From Brachypterus glaber (Eukaryota; Arthropoda; Insecta; Coleoptera; Kateretidae), in the NCBI GenBank assembly GCA_958510825.1, contig OY294045.1, positions 6,995,916 through 7,059,915 of the forward strand: DNA of 64,000 bases, in the 5' to 3' direction. The notes under the pieces were generated by a model. That model was not told the DNA's origin, did no database searches, and worked only from the letters and a program-made list of their open reading frames with translations. Position 1 is the stretch's first letter, and every line of letters begins with the position of its first letter. The translations under genes and the position numbers were made by a program. This document shows positions 21,883-32,665 of the stretch, piece after piece.

Positions 21883-22150
21883 TTGAAGAAATATCGCTTC
21901 ACGATATAAAATTCATTTAACTTGTTCTGCTTTTAAGTAATAATTTTCATATATATCAATTAATAACACAAATTGAAGAAATATCGCTTCTCGGTATTAA
22001 ATTCATTTAACTTGTTCTGCTTTTAATTATTTTCATGTATATCAATTAATAATGTCTATTGGAGACCTCTTATGAAAGATTTAGTTAAGTAATCGTTTGA
22101 TTTAAGTGATTTTGGGTATAAAATAATGTCTATTGGAGACCTCTTATTTA
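21883..22150 (+). repeat. Two small direct duplications
   Basis: ATTGAAGAAATATCGCTTC and its 50-bp follow-on occur twice, 88 bp apart (from about 21883 and 21971). AATGTCTATTGGAGACCTCT occurs twice about 72 bp apart (near 22052 and 22124). Confidence 0.7.
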
Positions 22151-22604
22151 ACTTTTAGTTAAGTGAAATCATAATTAAGATTATATTTAGAAAAGTTGTG
22201 ATCTGAGTAATATAGGGTGATTTTTATAATATTTTTTATACTCATTTGAGTACTTTTGATAATTTTTATAATATTTTATATATTTTAATATATGAGTAAT
22301 TTAATTTAAATCACTTTGTGTTTAATTTAATAACCACTGTCTAGGACAACTAATAACTATTTAGCAATCTCGGTTCTTATATTAAATATATCTCATATTT
22401 ACTATATTACAGCAAACGAATCCCACATACCCCCACAGTCTTGTATTGTTCACCCCTGAGTCCGGTGCTTGCAACGGATAACCTCTAACTCTGAGATATA
22501 CCACCCATAATCAGAACAATATATTAGCTGAACAGCACCAAAATCTGTGCTTTTCCTCCTAACAGGTAGTTTGGCTAGTATATTGCTTTTATAACGTAGC
22601 AAAA

Positions 22605-24350
22605 ATTAAATTTCTCGAACTTATTTCTGAATAACCCTATCTGTAATGGGATGATCCTCTGGCTGTAAGACTTTCCCCCTTTTCTTAGTGTTGTGTTAGG
22701 ATAGACTTTATCCGATACAGGGAAGTAAAAATTGTACATATTACAGAACTATAAATAAATTGCGAGATAAATGGAGCCTCTACAACTAGAATTATGAAAC
22801 AAAAGACGTCTACCCTATCTCTATCTCATTTCGGCTACACTTTCCAGTCAAGCAAATAAATACTGTATTTGTTTTTCATACAACAAACACAGTATTTATT
22901 TGGTTGGCTGGAAAGTGTAGTACTGAGCGGCACGAACGAACATAGCTAATGCGAATTTGTAGAATAAGATAATTCTACTAAAATTTAGATGGTGCCAGTA
23001 ATTTCTAAATAATAATAATATATTTTATACCGTAGGTTCACCTCTTAAATTTCTCAAACTTATTTCTGAATAACCCTATCTGTAATGGGATGATCCTCTG
23101 GCTGTAAGACTTTCCCCCTTTTCTTAGTGTTGTGTTAGGATAGACTTTATCCGATACAGGGAAGTAAAAATTGTACATATTACAGAACTATAAATAAATT
23201 GCGAGATAAATGGAGCTCTCTACAACTAGAATTATGAAACAAAAGACGTCTACCCTATCTCTATCTCATTTCGGCTACACTTTCCAGTCAAGCAAATAAA
23301 TACTGTATTTGTTTTTCATACAACAAACACAGTATTTATTTGGTTGGCTGGAAAGTGTAGTACTGAGCGGCACGAACGAACATAGCTAATGCGAATTTGT
23401 AGAATAAGATAATTCTACTAAAATTTAGATGGTGCCAGTAATTTCTAAATAATAATAATATATTTTATACCGTAGGTTCACCTCTTAAATTTCTCAAACT
23501 TATTTCTGAATAACCCTATCTGTAATGGGATGATCCTCTGGCTGTAAGACTTTCCCCCTTTTCTTAGTGTTGTGTTAGGATAGACTTTATCCGATACAGG
23601 GAAGTAAAAATTGTACATATTACAGAACTATAAATAAATTGCGAGATAAATGGAGCTCTCTACAACTAGAATTATGAAACAAAAGACGTCTACCCTATCT
23701 CTATCTCATTTCGGCTACACTTTCCAGTCAAGCAAATAAATACTGTATTTGTTTTTCATACAACAAACACAGTATTTATTTGGTTGGCTGGAAAGTGTAG
23801 TACTGAGCGGCACGAACGAACATAGCTAATGCGAATCTGTAGAATAAGATAATTCTACTAAAATTTAGATGGTGCCAGTAATTTCTAAATAATAATAATA
23901 TATTTTATACCGTAGGTTCACCTCTTAAATTTCTCGAACTTATTTCTGAATAACCCTATCTGTAATGGGATGATCCTCTGGCTGTAAGACTTTCCCCCTT
24001 TTCTTGTTTTAGGATAGACTTTATCCGATACAGGGAAGTAAAAATTGTACATATTACAGAACTATAAATAAATTGCGAGATAAATGGAGCTCTCTACAAC
24101 TAGAATTATGAAACAAAAGACGTCTACCCTATCTCTATCTCATTTCGGCTACACTTTCCAGTCAAGCAAATAAATACTGTATTTGTTTTTCATACAACAA
24201 ACACAGTATTTATTTGGTTGGCTGGAAAGTGTAGTACTGAGCGGCACGAACGAACATAGCTAATGCGAATTTGTAGAATAAGATAATTCTACTAAAATTT
24301 AGATGGCGCCAGTAATTTCTTTAATAAAAATAATATAGTTACACTTTTCG
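22605..24350 (+). repeat. 440-bp chimeric tandem array, four units
   Basis: TTAAATTTCTC.AACTTATT starts units at 22605, 23045, 23485 and 23925, an exact 440-bp spacing, with very few differences. Each unit joins the right end of the mariner-like element (CTGAATAACCCTATCTG) to the first part of the 410-bp element D (from TGGAGC), including its 85-bp hairpin ACTTTCCAG..CTGGAAAGT. The last unit runs into a full copy of D. Confidence 0.9.
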
Positions 24351-24493
24351 CCCGGCCAAGTAAATATTGTATTTGTTCAACAAAGAACAAACACAGAATT
24401 TGTTTGGTTGGGGGAAGTGGGAGTGTATGTATGTCTTCTATCCTTTTTAGGTAGAATTTTTGTCCCTGTCTAATCTAACGGGAGAAATCGCCA
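24085..24493 (+). mobile_element. Element D (about 410 bp MITE), copy at the end of the tandem array
   Basis: It starts TGGAGCTCTCTACAAC and ends GGGAGAAATCGCCA. It contains two related hairpins: ACACTTTCCAG..CTGGAAAGTGT-type and ACACTTTTCGCCCGGCC..GGAAGTGGGAGTGT-type, both built on AAATA.TGTATTTGTT stems. Same length as 25228-25637 and 61519-61928. Confidence 0.8.
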
Positions 24494-24511
24494 TTGAAAT
24501 TTAAAAGTATA

Positions 24512-24672
24512 CATGGATACCGCCTATCGAAAAGGAACCAAGCGGCATTTTTAACGAAACTTTGTTAGACATGGGAATAGGTTCTTTATGCTTAGTACAA
24601 CCTATTCCCATGCCTAAAACAATTTCGTTAAAAATGTCGCTTGGTTCCTTTTCGATAAGCGGTATCCACATG
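24512..24672. repeat. Long near-perfect palindrome, 70-bp arms
   Basis: CATGGATACCGCCTATCG..AAAGGAACCAAGCGGCATTT is answered by AAATGTCGCTTGGTTCCTTT..CGATAAGCGGTATCCACATG around a short spacer near 24590. It abuts element D. Confidence 0.8.
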
Positions 24673-25926
24673 ACGCACACAGGTAAAAAATACCAAAAAA
24701 AAAAAAGGGAAAAAATCATGAAGCGTCGAATGCTGAATATTTATAAACCTTATAGTGTCCTCTAAATGATTTAAATGCATTTTTTTGAAAATGTTTGCGG
24801 TCTTGCGTAAAAAATTAAATGTAAGTGTCACACTGCATAGCGGGTGGGCCATTTAAACGGTTAAAAGTCGATATCTCAGAAACCGTATAAGATAGGTTTT
24901 TGAAATTTGGTACTAAGCTTCAATATCAAGGGGGACACCTTTTTATCAAAGCAGATTTTTTTTCATCCACACCCTTAGGCGAGAGAGGGGGTAACTTAAA
25001 AAATTTAAAGGGAATGGAGGTGTTTTTTATTCAGATTCAAATTCAGTATAAAAAATTACATAATTGACCGAAAAAGTTTTTTTTTTCAACCTCAAATTAG
25101 GCTGCTAAAAAAACTAAAATAAAAAAAAAACACCATTTAAAAAATGAATGAATATTTTAGTAGTTTTCTATTGTTTAGGTTTATTTAATTGTTTTAACTA
25201 AAAATATACAAAAGAAATCAATCTGAATGGCGATTTCTCCCGTTAGATTAGACAGGGACAAAAGTTCTACCCAAAAAGGATAGAAGACATACATACACTC
25301 CCACTTCCACCCAACCAAACAAATTCTGTATTTGTTCTTTGTTGAACAAATACAATATTTACTTGGCTGGGCGAAAAGTGTAAATCAATTATTTTTATTA
25401 AAGAAATTACTGGCGCCATCTAGATTTTAGTAGAATTATCTTATTCTACAGATTCACATTAGCTATGTTCGTTCGTGCCGCTCACTGCTACACTTTCCGG
25501 CCAACCAAATAAATACTGTATTTGTTGTATGAAAAACAAATACAGTATTTATTTGGTTGGCTGGAAAGTGTAGCACCAATGAGATAGAGATAGGGTAGAC
25601 GTCTTTTGTTTCATAATTCTAGTTGTAGAGAGCTCCATTGTTTCCAAAAATTTAATTTTTTTTACCTGACGCGTCCGGACATGGAGATAATACCTTTCTA
25701 TGATTTAATACCCCATATTTGTACTTTATTTTAAAATTTAAAAAAATGCAGCCTTAAAAAAAATTAAGTGTAAGATATTGTATATGCAATGTGCCACTTA
25801 AATTTAATTTTTTAAGCAAGACCGCAGACATTTTCAAAAAAATGTTTAGAGGACACTATAAGGTTTATAAATATTCAACTTTCGACGCTCATGATTTTTT
25901 TTTAATTTTCTACCTGTGTGTGACGT
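24672..25926. mobile_element. Old foldback with element D nested in its loop
   Basis: TGACGCACACAGGTA..ATCATGAAGCGTCGAA..CTTATAGTGTCCTCTAAA..GTTTGCGGTCTTGCG (24672-24815) is answered by GCAAGACCGCAGAC..TTTAGAGGACACTATAAGG..TCGACGCTCATGAT..TACCTGTGTGTGACG (25820-25926). Between the arms lie unrecognised sequence and element D. Confidence 0.65.
25228..25637 (-). mobile_element. Element D, reverse copy (410 bp)
   Basis: Starts TGGCGATTTCTCCCGTTAG and ends GAGAGCTCCA: the exact reverse of 61519-61928 in layout and also 410 bp long. Both hairpins are present. Confidence 0.85.
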
Positions 25927-25969
25927 ATGAAATAAATATCAATTTGTATTTTCAGGGGTAATATCATAA

Positions 25970-26133
25970 GTGATACTAGGTTAGGTATCCGTGGTTTTTT
26001 ACATAAATTTCACGAATATTAAGCCCAATGACGAAAATGCAACGACTGCTTTAGCAGTAGTTGCATTTTCCAAAAATTAGGATTAATATAAGTCAAATTT
26101 GAAAAAAAGCACCGGTATCTAACCTAGTATCAC
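25970..26133. mobile_element. Small MITE, 164 bp
   Basis: GTGATACTAGGTTAGGTATC..GTG is answered by CACCGGTATCTAACCTAGTATCAC. An inner hairpin CAACGACTGC/GCAGTAGTTG sits at the centre. Confidence 0.75.
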
Positions 26134-26267
26134 GAATTGATATTTAGGAAGAGAATATAATTTATATTTAATACACATACTTCTTAATTATAACGTATTA
26201 ATCCACAAATAAATTGTATTTTATAAATTAAAAAGCAAACAATAAGCACGATTTTAGATTAGAGAAA

Positions 26268-26348
26268 AGGGGTAAAAAACCATCGTAGGGGTAGGGGTAA
26301 AAAACCATCGTAGGGGTAGGGGTAAAAAACCATCGTAGGGGTAAGGTA
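26268..26348 (+). repeat. 26-bp minisatellite, three copies
   Basis: GGGGTAAAAAACCATCGTAG repeated three times with GGGTA linkers. Confidence 0.85.
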
Positions 26349-26716
26349 TTTTCACTTATCAGTACAGCATACTACATATAGATAAATTATATTCTCGTTA
26401 TATTATTTTCAAAGAAGAGCTAAAAGGATATTCATATTTTGTCGAATCCTTTAGCAACTTTTATATTCCATATTTTTGCTTACATTTGTTTGTGTCAGTT
26501 TAACCTCATGTCATTACCATTTTCACTTGAATATCTGTGATATTATATCACAAACAAATACCGATATTTTTCTATATATACAGGGCGAGTCAAACAAGGG
26601 CTGAATTTTATAATTGTACACTAAACCAAACATGTACATAAAAAACATTTTTTATTATAATCTGCTATGATAGCAATGCAAAGTTTATTACAAAAATGAA
26701 AAATATATTTATTTTA
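26349..26716. other. Non-coding; mariner-like end fragment
   Basis: TATATACAGGGCGAGTCAAAC near 26575-26597 looks like one terminus of a TA-flanked MITE; no partner end was found. Confidence 0.35.
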
Positions 26717-27307
26717 CATCGGCACTTAGTGCTACTAAGAGTGCCGATGTATTGAAATCTTCGCCGAAAAGTCAAAATCTTTGACCACGTTTTTTTCACA
26801 TTTCGTAGAAATCAGTAAAAAAATTTTTGCGTCCGTCTGTCTGTCTGTCTGGGCGTAAACTCTCTAACTCCATTTCTACATGAGATATCGACTTGCGGTT
26901 TTTTGCATATTGTTTCTTATCGTAGTCCGAAGAGCTGATTAGATTTTGGGGGTAAACGATTGGGGGTAAGGCAATTATTATTGTATTTGGTTAATTTAGC
27001 ACTTATATAAAAGATTATTTTAAATTGGTCAAAAAATGTTATAAACAACGTTTTCCTAAAACGCATTGTTTTCGAGATATTGGCGTTTAAAGCAGTAAAA
27101 GGTTTTCTAGCATATCTCACATATTTACAACCCGATTTCAAAAAAATATATTTTAAATAAAAGCTCTTTTTAAGCCCTATAAAAATGTTATATACAGTTT
27201 TTTGCTAGAATATAATGTTTTAAAGATACAGAACTTAAAATCAAACAAAACACCTAGTTTGAAATTTGCAAACTAGATGGCTCTAGTGTACAATAGTGCC
27301 GATGTTT
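26717..27307 (+). mobile_element. MITE family C (CATCGGCACT ends), copy 1
   Basis: CATCGGCACTTAGTGC at the left end (itself a hairpin with GAGTGCCGATG) is answered by AGTGCCGATG at 27298-27307. Contains a GTCCGTCTGTCTGTCTGTCT run. Copy 2 at 47517-48386 is longer; a reverse partial copy is at 57340-57716. Matching continues about 30 bp past the right end (GACAGGGTGCTTGCAA), so the true edge may lie further right. Confidence 0.75.
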
Positions 27308-27339
27308 TGACAGGGTGCTTGCAACGTTTCATCTAATTT

Positions 27340-27945
27340 CAGTATGCAGTTGCATGTACAAGTTTTGGTTAAATTAGAGCTAAGGTATAGTTTGACACAC
27401 GGATTTGTGGCTACGGGAAATATGTTTGGAATATGTTTGCAAGTGGGAGGCCCGTTGTAAGCACGCACGCCTTATAACGCTCTTGACGGAAAGAAGAGAG
27501 CGCGAATGATTCCTCCCCATAACGTCGGAGACTTTCTTTCATGCGGAGAACTATAAGTATTTCCTACTTTGAGTGCAAATACCTAATTCCAAATTTTATC
27601 ATAAAATTAATTGCTCTTTTAGAGGGATTTGATCGGGACAAAGAGATCTATAACATTATGTTATTAACATCTACATATAACATTATTTTTTTAACATACC
27701 ACAATTTTATGCAATTTTTTAAATCGTCATCCGTCAGATAGATTTAAAAAAAATACTCTGCCATGTCTTCGGCTCAAAATTTTTGAAGACAACATTTAAA
27801 ATCAATAATAACACTAGTTTGCAAAATATTTTTTACCACCGTTAATTATTTTTTTTTTGTTTATTTGATATAAAACTTTATGGATATCCCCTAATGTGTT
27901 AAAAGAATAACTTGAACTTACATTTTTATAAAAACTGTATTATGG
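27340..27945. other. Unrecognised sequence; no supported gene
   Basis: 27400-27545 is GC-richer than its surroundings. The frame at 27541-27741 has no known domain. Confidence 0.35.
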
Positions 27946-27949
27946 GGAA

Positions 27950-28140
27950 AAAAAGTTAAATCTATGTTGGCATCAGAAGCCTTTTACTCAATTGAAGAAT
28001 TTAAAATGTTTAACTTTAGTAATAATCTGTAATTTTTTTAATATTCTTTAAATATCGTACAATGTATAGGTATATCATATTGACTTGTCCTATATCTGTA
28101 AAGATCTCAAGAATTAATAAAGTATTATTATTATTAAAAA
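27950..28140 (+). mobile_element. LINE 3' end fragment with (ATT)n tail
   Basis: GACTTGTCCTATATCTGTAAAG then AATAAAGTATTATTATTATT looks like the 3' UTR and ATT-rich tail of a CR1-type LINE. No coding remains. The 5' edge is uncertain. Confidence 0.5.
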
Positions 28141-29764
28141 TTTTGTGAACTAGTATTATTTAAGACTGACTATAAAATGCAAAGAATTACACTGTTTACG
28201 CAGTTTTGTTTAATGTCTTTTTAAATAACATAATTTAAATTAAATTTTATTAGAAGGGATATTTCTTGAATTCGTGGAATTAATTCAAATTTGCATAGCT
28301 AAAATATCTTATACTGCAAAATAATATTTGTCCTTACTGCTACAAATTTTAAGTCTAATATTATTTTAAAAAGAGAATAAGAACGTGATAAAAGGCCGAA
28401 ATAAAAACGAAAACATTTATTTATATAAAATACTAACAAACAAAACAAAAGTTTGTAGTTTCATTTTACAAAAGCGGAATATTAATAGGGATGTTAAAAA
28501 AAGTCCAAAATGATCAAAATTTGTGTTACGTAATACTTAACAATGTCTTAACATGCTTTAGGAATCCGCAATGCGGATATACAAACTTTTGAGCAATTTG
28601 ATCTGAATAATACGTACTATTTTTAGTAATCGTTTCTCTGTGTGTACTATATGTGATTTTCTTAACCAAATTAACCGACAACCCTGTGTATAACAGTAAT
28701 TTTCTAGAGTTTCCTAGCAGTCGCATTGTTCTGAATAAAAACAATTATTTAAACAACGTTTTCAACCATATTTATGGTAATAAATTCCGTAATGCATATT
28801 AATAACAAGCCGTGAAGATATGTAATGCACCGCATTCCATAATATACTCTTAACAGTAAATAGTATATTGCGTTTCCTCTTGATATACTTCCCACATGAG
28901 TACATGACAAAGAACTTTTACCACAAGAAGTAATTTCAGACCAATGTTTATGAAGGTGTCATCTTTTTGTTTGTTTATTTACTAAAAGAAACGCGAATTC
29001 AAGAATAATTCTCAAAATTATTTCTCACAGAAACTACATTTTCACTTTTGAAGTTGACATGGAGACACTCTAAGTAAAACTGAATAAATATGAATTTTTT
29101 CATGAGTAGGTCAATAGTTAAATTTATTTGACAAGGCTTTTAGCACAAAATATTTCTAAAGACAGCGACTATATTTAATTACTCCGACAAAAGAGTTTCA
29201 GTCTCATCAATTTGCAAGCTAATTACTATTCTTGACATCTGAAACGATCATTTTGACCATAAATTAGCTTTGTTTAAACAATTAAGATTGTGAGACAACT
29301 TTTAAGTTATACCGACCAGAATCACCGAAAAGGGGTCCGATCTAATGTAGAACAAACCGAACTTTGCCGAAGCAAATCTCTTGTGAAACCAGACTGATTT
29401 GCGCTATGATTAAAGCAATATTATTTTTAAAATTTTAACATCATATAAAATATTCGGATCATGACAATCGCATATTATGTTTATAGATATTTTTTGTATT
29501 GGCGGGTTTCTGACGATTTTTAACTTTTGAAAACTAAAATTTCTAGTATTGAGACTGCTAAGAGTATAACGATTCGTAGAAGCGGGTACGTTTCGTTGAT
29601 TTAATGGACCATTTAATTTAATATTCAACTGCATTTTATTTTGGATAAATCACGAAATTATAGTGAAATTATTACTGCTATAAAATTCTGATTTGTTTTG
29701 CTAATTCAAAAATAGAAAACAACCTCAAGAACAACAATCATTAAAAATAAAATATACATATGGG
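28141..29764. other. Non-coding, nothing firm recognised
   Basis: Near 28495-28545 a segment with ATCAAAATTTGTGTTACGTAATACTT resembles 385-425. The short frames at 28526-28744 and 29410-29634 lack recognisable domains. Confidence 0.35.
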
Positions 29765-29818
29765 TCATATAGGCTTTGGATCTGTAGTCCGACGCGCTAC
29801 CCATTCATTCAATCAACC
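29765..29818 (-). repeat. tRNA-like fragment (possible SINE head)
   Basis: On the minus strand TGGGTAGCGCGTCGGACTA followed by CAGATCCAAAG resembles the D arm and anticodon arm of a tRNA. The T arm and acceptor pairing are absent, so it is not a functional tRNA gene. Confidence 0.35.
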
Positions 29819-29942
29819 TTTTGTTTTTAAGTATAAAAATGTGGTTTTTTCCTTAATTAATATAAAATAAAATATTTAAATTTAAATGTGATTAAATATT
29901 TATAATTATTAAAAAGCACTTTTCCATCGAGTGAACCATACT

Positions 29943-30353
29943 ATTTTTTCTTCAAGCAACCTATATATTTTTTTTAAATATTAAATTTTGAATTTAATTT
30001 ATCGTACACTTTTCGCGATTTCGATGGTAACTTGTCTAATGTAGCATTTGCAATTTCGGAGAGATTTGTAGGTTTATAAACCATATATTCTTCTTCTATC
30101 ATTTTTAATCAATTTCACACAAGGTTTTTGCACAGAATCTCGAGTCAACCACCTGTTTACATAATAAACAAACAAGTTTGAAGTATGGCTGTCATCAAAG
30201 TCAAAGAGTGCTGCCGCCAGTGGTGGTTTTGCTAACTAACTTTTTTTTACAGCGTACAACAATGGACTCATTTTTTTACTGTAAAAAAATAGATCACTTC
30301 TAACTAGTGTGTTCAGTTATAAAATATGAACATTTTAGTACTTGAAGAAAAAA
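29943..30353 (-). mobile_element. TTTTTTCTTCAAGC-ended element (copy 3 of 3, internally deleted)
   Basis: Same ends as 6575-7092. About 100 bp after the KVYD codons is missing, so the captured gene start (ATG near 30103, minus strand) runs directly into the far end. The first 34 or so codons are conserved, with one T-to-K change. Confidence 0.7.
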
Positions 30354-30848
30354 TTAACTTTTCTTAGCATACAATATAATAATAAGTTATAAACTTAATA
30401 TCGACAGAACAATTTGTATTAATATTTTTTTAAATTTCTATCCGTGTGGACAGTCGAGACTAGAAGTTCCGTTTTTCGGGACTCGTGAAACCCTAGTAGC
30501 AAATAATAATTATATTATGACTTGATACCTAATTTAAAATGTGGTAAGCATAATGGAAGCAGCTTAATCGGTTTGGTTAACTCCATTAGGGCGTTACACA
30601 GGTATACCTACCCACTATTACCTACCTTTCAAGTTTAAGTGCCATATTTTTAGCAATTTAATTGGTAATTATCAAAAAGCATAATTTAATTACTCTATAA
30701 TATACGACACTTTCACAGAAAATTTAATTAGGTAGGAATTTAAGGTTAGTTATGCAAAAATTAACAAAGTTAACGACAAATATAAGTAACTGTAGGTCTC
30801 TACTGCGCATGCTTGGTGAAAATTAACAAACATACTACCTATAAATAT
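30354..30848. other. Non-coding, nothing recognised
   Basis: AT-rich; no supported feature. Confidence 0.35.
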
Positions 30849-31508
30849 ACGGTGTATTTAAAATAGGGTCCGAAATTGTAAGGTGTGATTCTACATCATA
30901 AAATATGACCAAAAGTTCCTATAAAGTTTATAGTATAAACATATGTCATAAGGGAGCTAAGCCCCTTTGAAAGTGAAAGCTAAAAAAATCGGTTTTTATT
31001 TATAACTCAGGAACCCTTTGAGATATAGCAACAAGGTTTTGCACGTGAACCAATTTTCATAAGGCCCATCTTCGTATCTTATTTTCATGTACTTATTTTA
31101 ACCAGATGTGAGCGAAACGGGGGGGGGGGCTTATAAGTTTTTAGTGCCAAACTTCTTTCTGTGTAACTTTTTTTATTTTTATTTTTGGAATATGATTCCT
31201 TAGGTTAAAATACTTAAAAAATCGCATTTTTTAGTACAAAAAATTAAAACATCAAAACCTTAAACAAATTTAAAAAAATATATAAAGTCCAATAGAGAAT
31301 TTTATTTGCTTTAAAATGATGTATCACACGATCCCTATTTCCATTTAAAAAAATCCACCACATGCCCACATTTTAAGAGCTAAAAGTATTAAATATATGC
31401 TAAAAGATAGTTTAAGTTGTCTAATTTTAGACGGTTTTCGCAGAACTTGATTATCTCTTTTATTTTTCGAGAAAATCGCTGGGTAAATAGAGTTGGGACA
31501 CCCGGTAT
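30849..31508. mobile_element. Mariner-like MITE related to family G
   Basis: TACGGTGTATTTAAAATAGGG at the left and GTTGGGACACCCGGTATA at the right form weak inverted ends next to TA. The inner block GTGATTCTACATCATAAAA..AGTTCCTATAAAG is the family G subterminal sequence. The interior GGTTTTTATTTATAACTC..ACCCTTTGAGATA matches 43560-43610. Confidence 0.55.
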
Positions 31509-32526
31509 ATAACATACAGCCGGGAGAAAATAATAAAATAAAAATATCACCAGCTCCTCGATTATAATAGCGTTACATTGTAACGCTGTTACACTCAAAG
31601 ATGTAAATTTAGCTTTAATAATTATTTATGCTAAATTATAAACATGATTATTGGCAGCTAAAGAAAATAAACGAATTATACGCAGTCTGCGTGCAAAACC
31701 AGTTTACAGCATAATTTTAGTCAATTTATAATACTTTTATTGTTATTTAAATTAAAGTGTTGCTCTGGGTAGACCTAAGGTCTCAACTATACACAAGACA
31801 GCTTCAGGAAAAACAAGGTTTTTTCTTTCCAAAAAAGATTAAATCCCAAGTACAAATTTTTAAAATCTTTACAGGACTGAAGCACAACCGTAGCTTGTGG
31901 TGTCAACACCGAAGCGGGCCAAAACCGCAACCGACAAGCAAACAAATTGACTTAGGCTGGGTTTATTAAGTTGCAGTTAAATTTATCTGACACATAATAA
32001 CCATAGCAACTCCAACCAAAATTCAGAATTTGCTCTTAATCTTTTAGATAAAGTTTTATCTAAAGTTTTAACTGTGCATTGATAAACTGGGCCTGAAGCG
32101 GACCTGAAACACCTCTTCACTTCTAACAACAACCGAACCGGATCTGAACTGGAACTGAAGCAGGTCGAAGATTTAAATATTCGTTTATTGCATTTAGAGT
32201 TAAAAGGTTAATAGAGTACCTTTGCGCTTTAGGTCTATTTTGGAAATATATAGACTAAATATAAAACGTTTGGAGGATTTTAGGCCCGCTTTAGATCCTA
32301 TAAAAACTACGGAGGCGCTTCGGGTCCAGTGCGGTTTCAAAGAAATAGTACGGAACTGTTTTATGACCCCGCTTCGTTTCTGGTGCGATGCTATCTATTT
32401 TTATTCGGGATTAAACAATAGTGATTTGTTACATACGTTTTTATGTGTGCAACAGATTGATTTTGATCTATATATTGATTTTATCGTAAAAAACACTTAA
32501 AAAAAGACTTTGACGCATGCCTTAAT
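31509..32526. other. No supported gene
   Basis: Open frames at 31757-31969 and 32222-32500 (70 and 92 codons) have no recognisable domain, no splice context and no second copy here. They are left uncalled. Confidence 0.35.
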
Positions 32527-32665
32527 AGCTATAATAATAATAATAATAATAATATCGTTTATTTCCAAAAAAAAATCTACTTCTTACACATAAATAATAA
32601 ATATTTAGAGAAACATTGTCAGGAATAGTAAGAAAAAAAAATAAAATAATTAAAAATTAGACAGT

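Larger units (their letters stand above)
20215..22642. mobile_element. Probable mariner-like element broken up by other sequence
   Basis: CAGGTTTATTCAGAAATAAG at 20215 (after TA) is answered by CTTATTTCTGAATAACCC..CTGTA at about 22622-22644. The family G subterminal block (AGTTCCTATAAAGG) at 20280 is answered near 21480-21500. The interior includes a tandem repeat (20289-20482), a GC-richer block (about 21240-21375) and small direct duplications, so it may be several nested pieces. Confidence 0.5.

Noticed and set aside
22605..24350. CRISPR or gene cluster in regularly spaced repeats
   Set aside because: Units are contiguous 440-bp copies of a transposon junction with no spacers or coding.
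32222..32500. 92-codon frame as part of the neighbouring LINE
   Set aside because: Wrong strand and beyond the LINE's 3' tail; no domain recognised.
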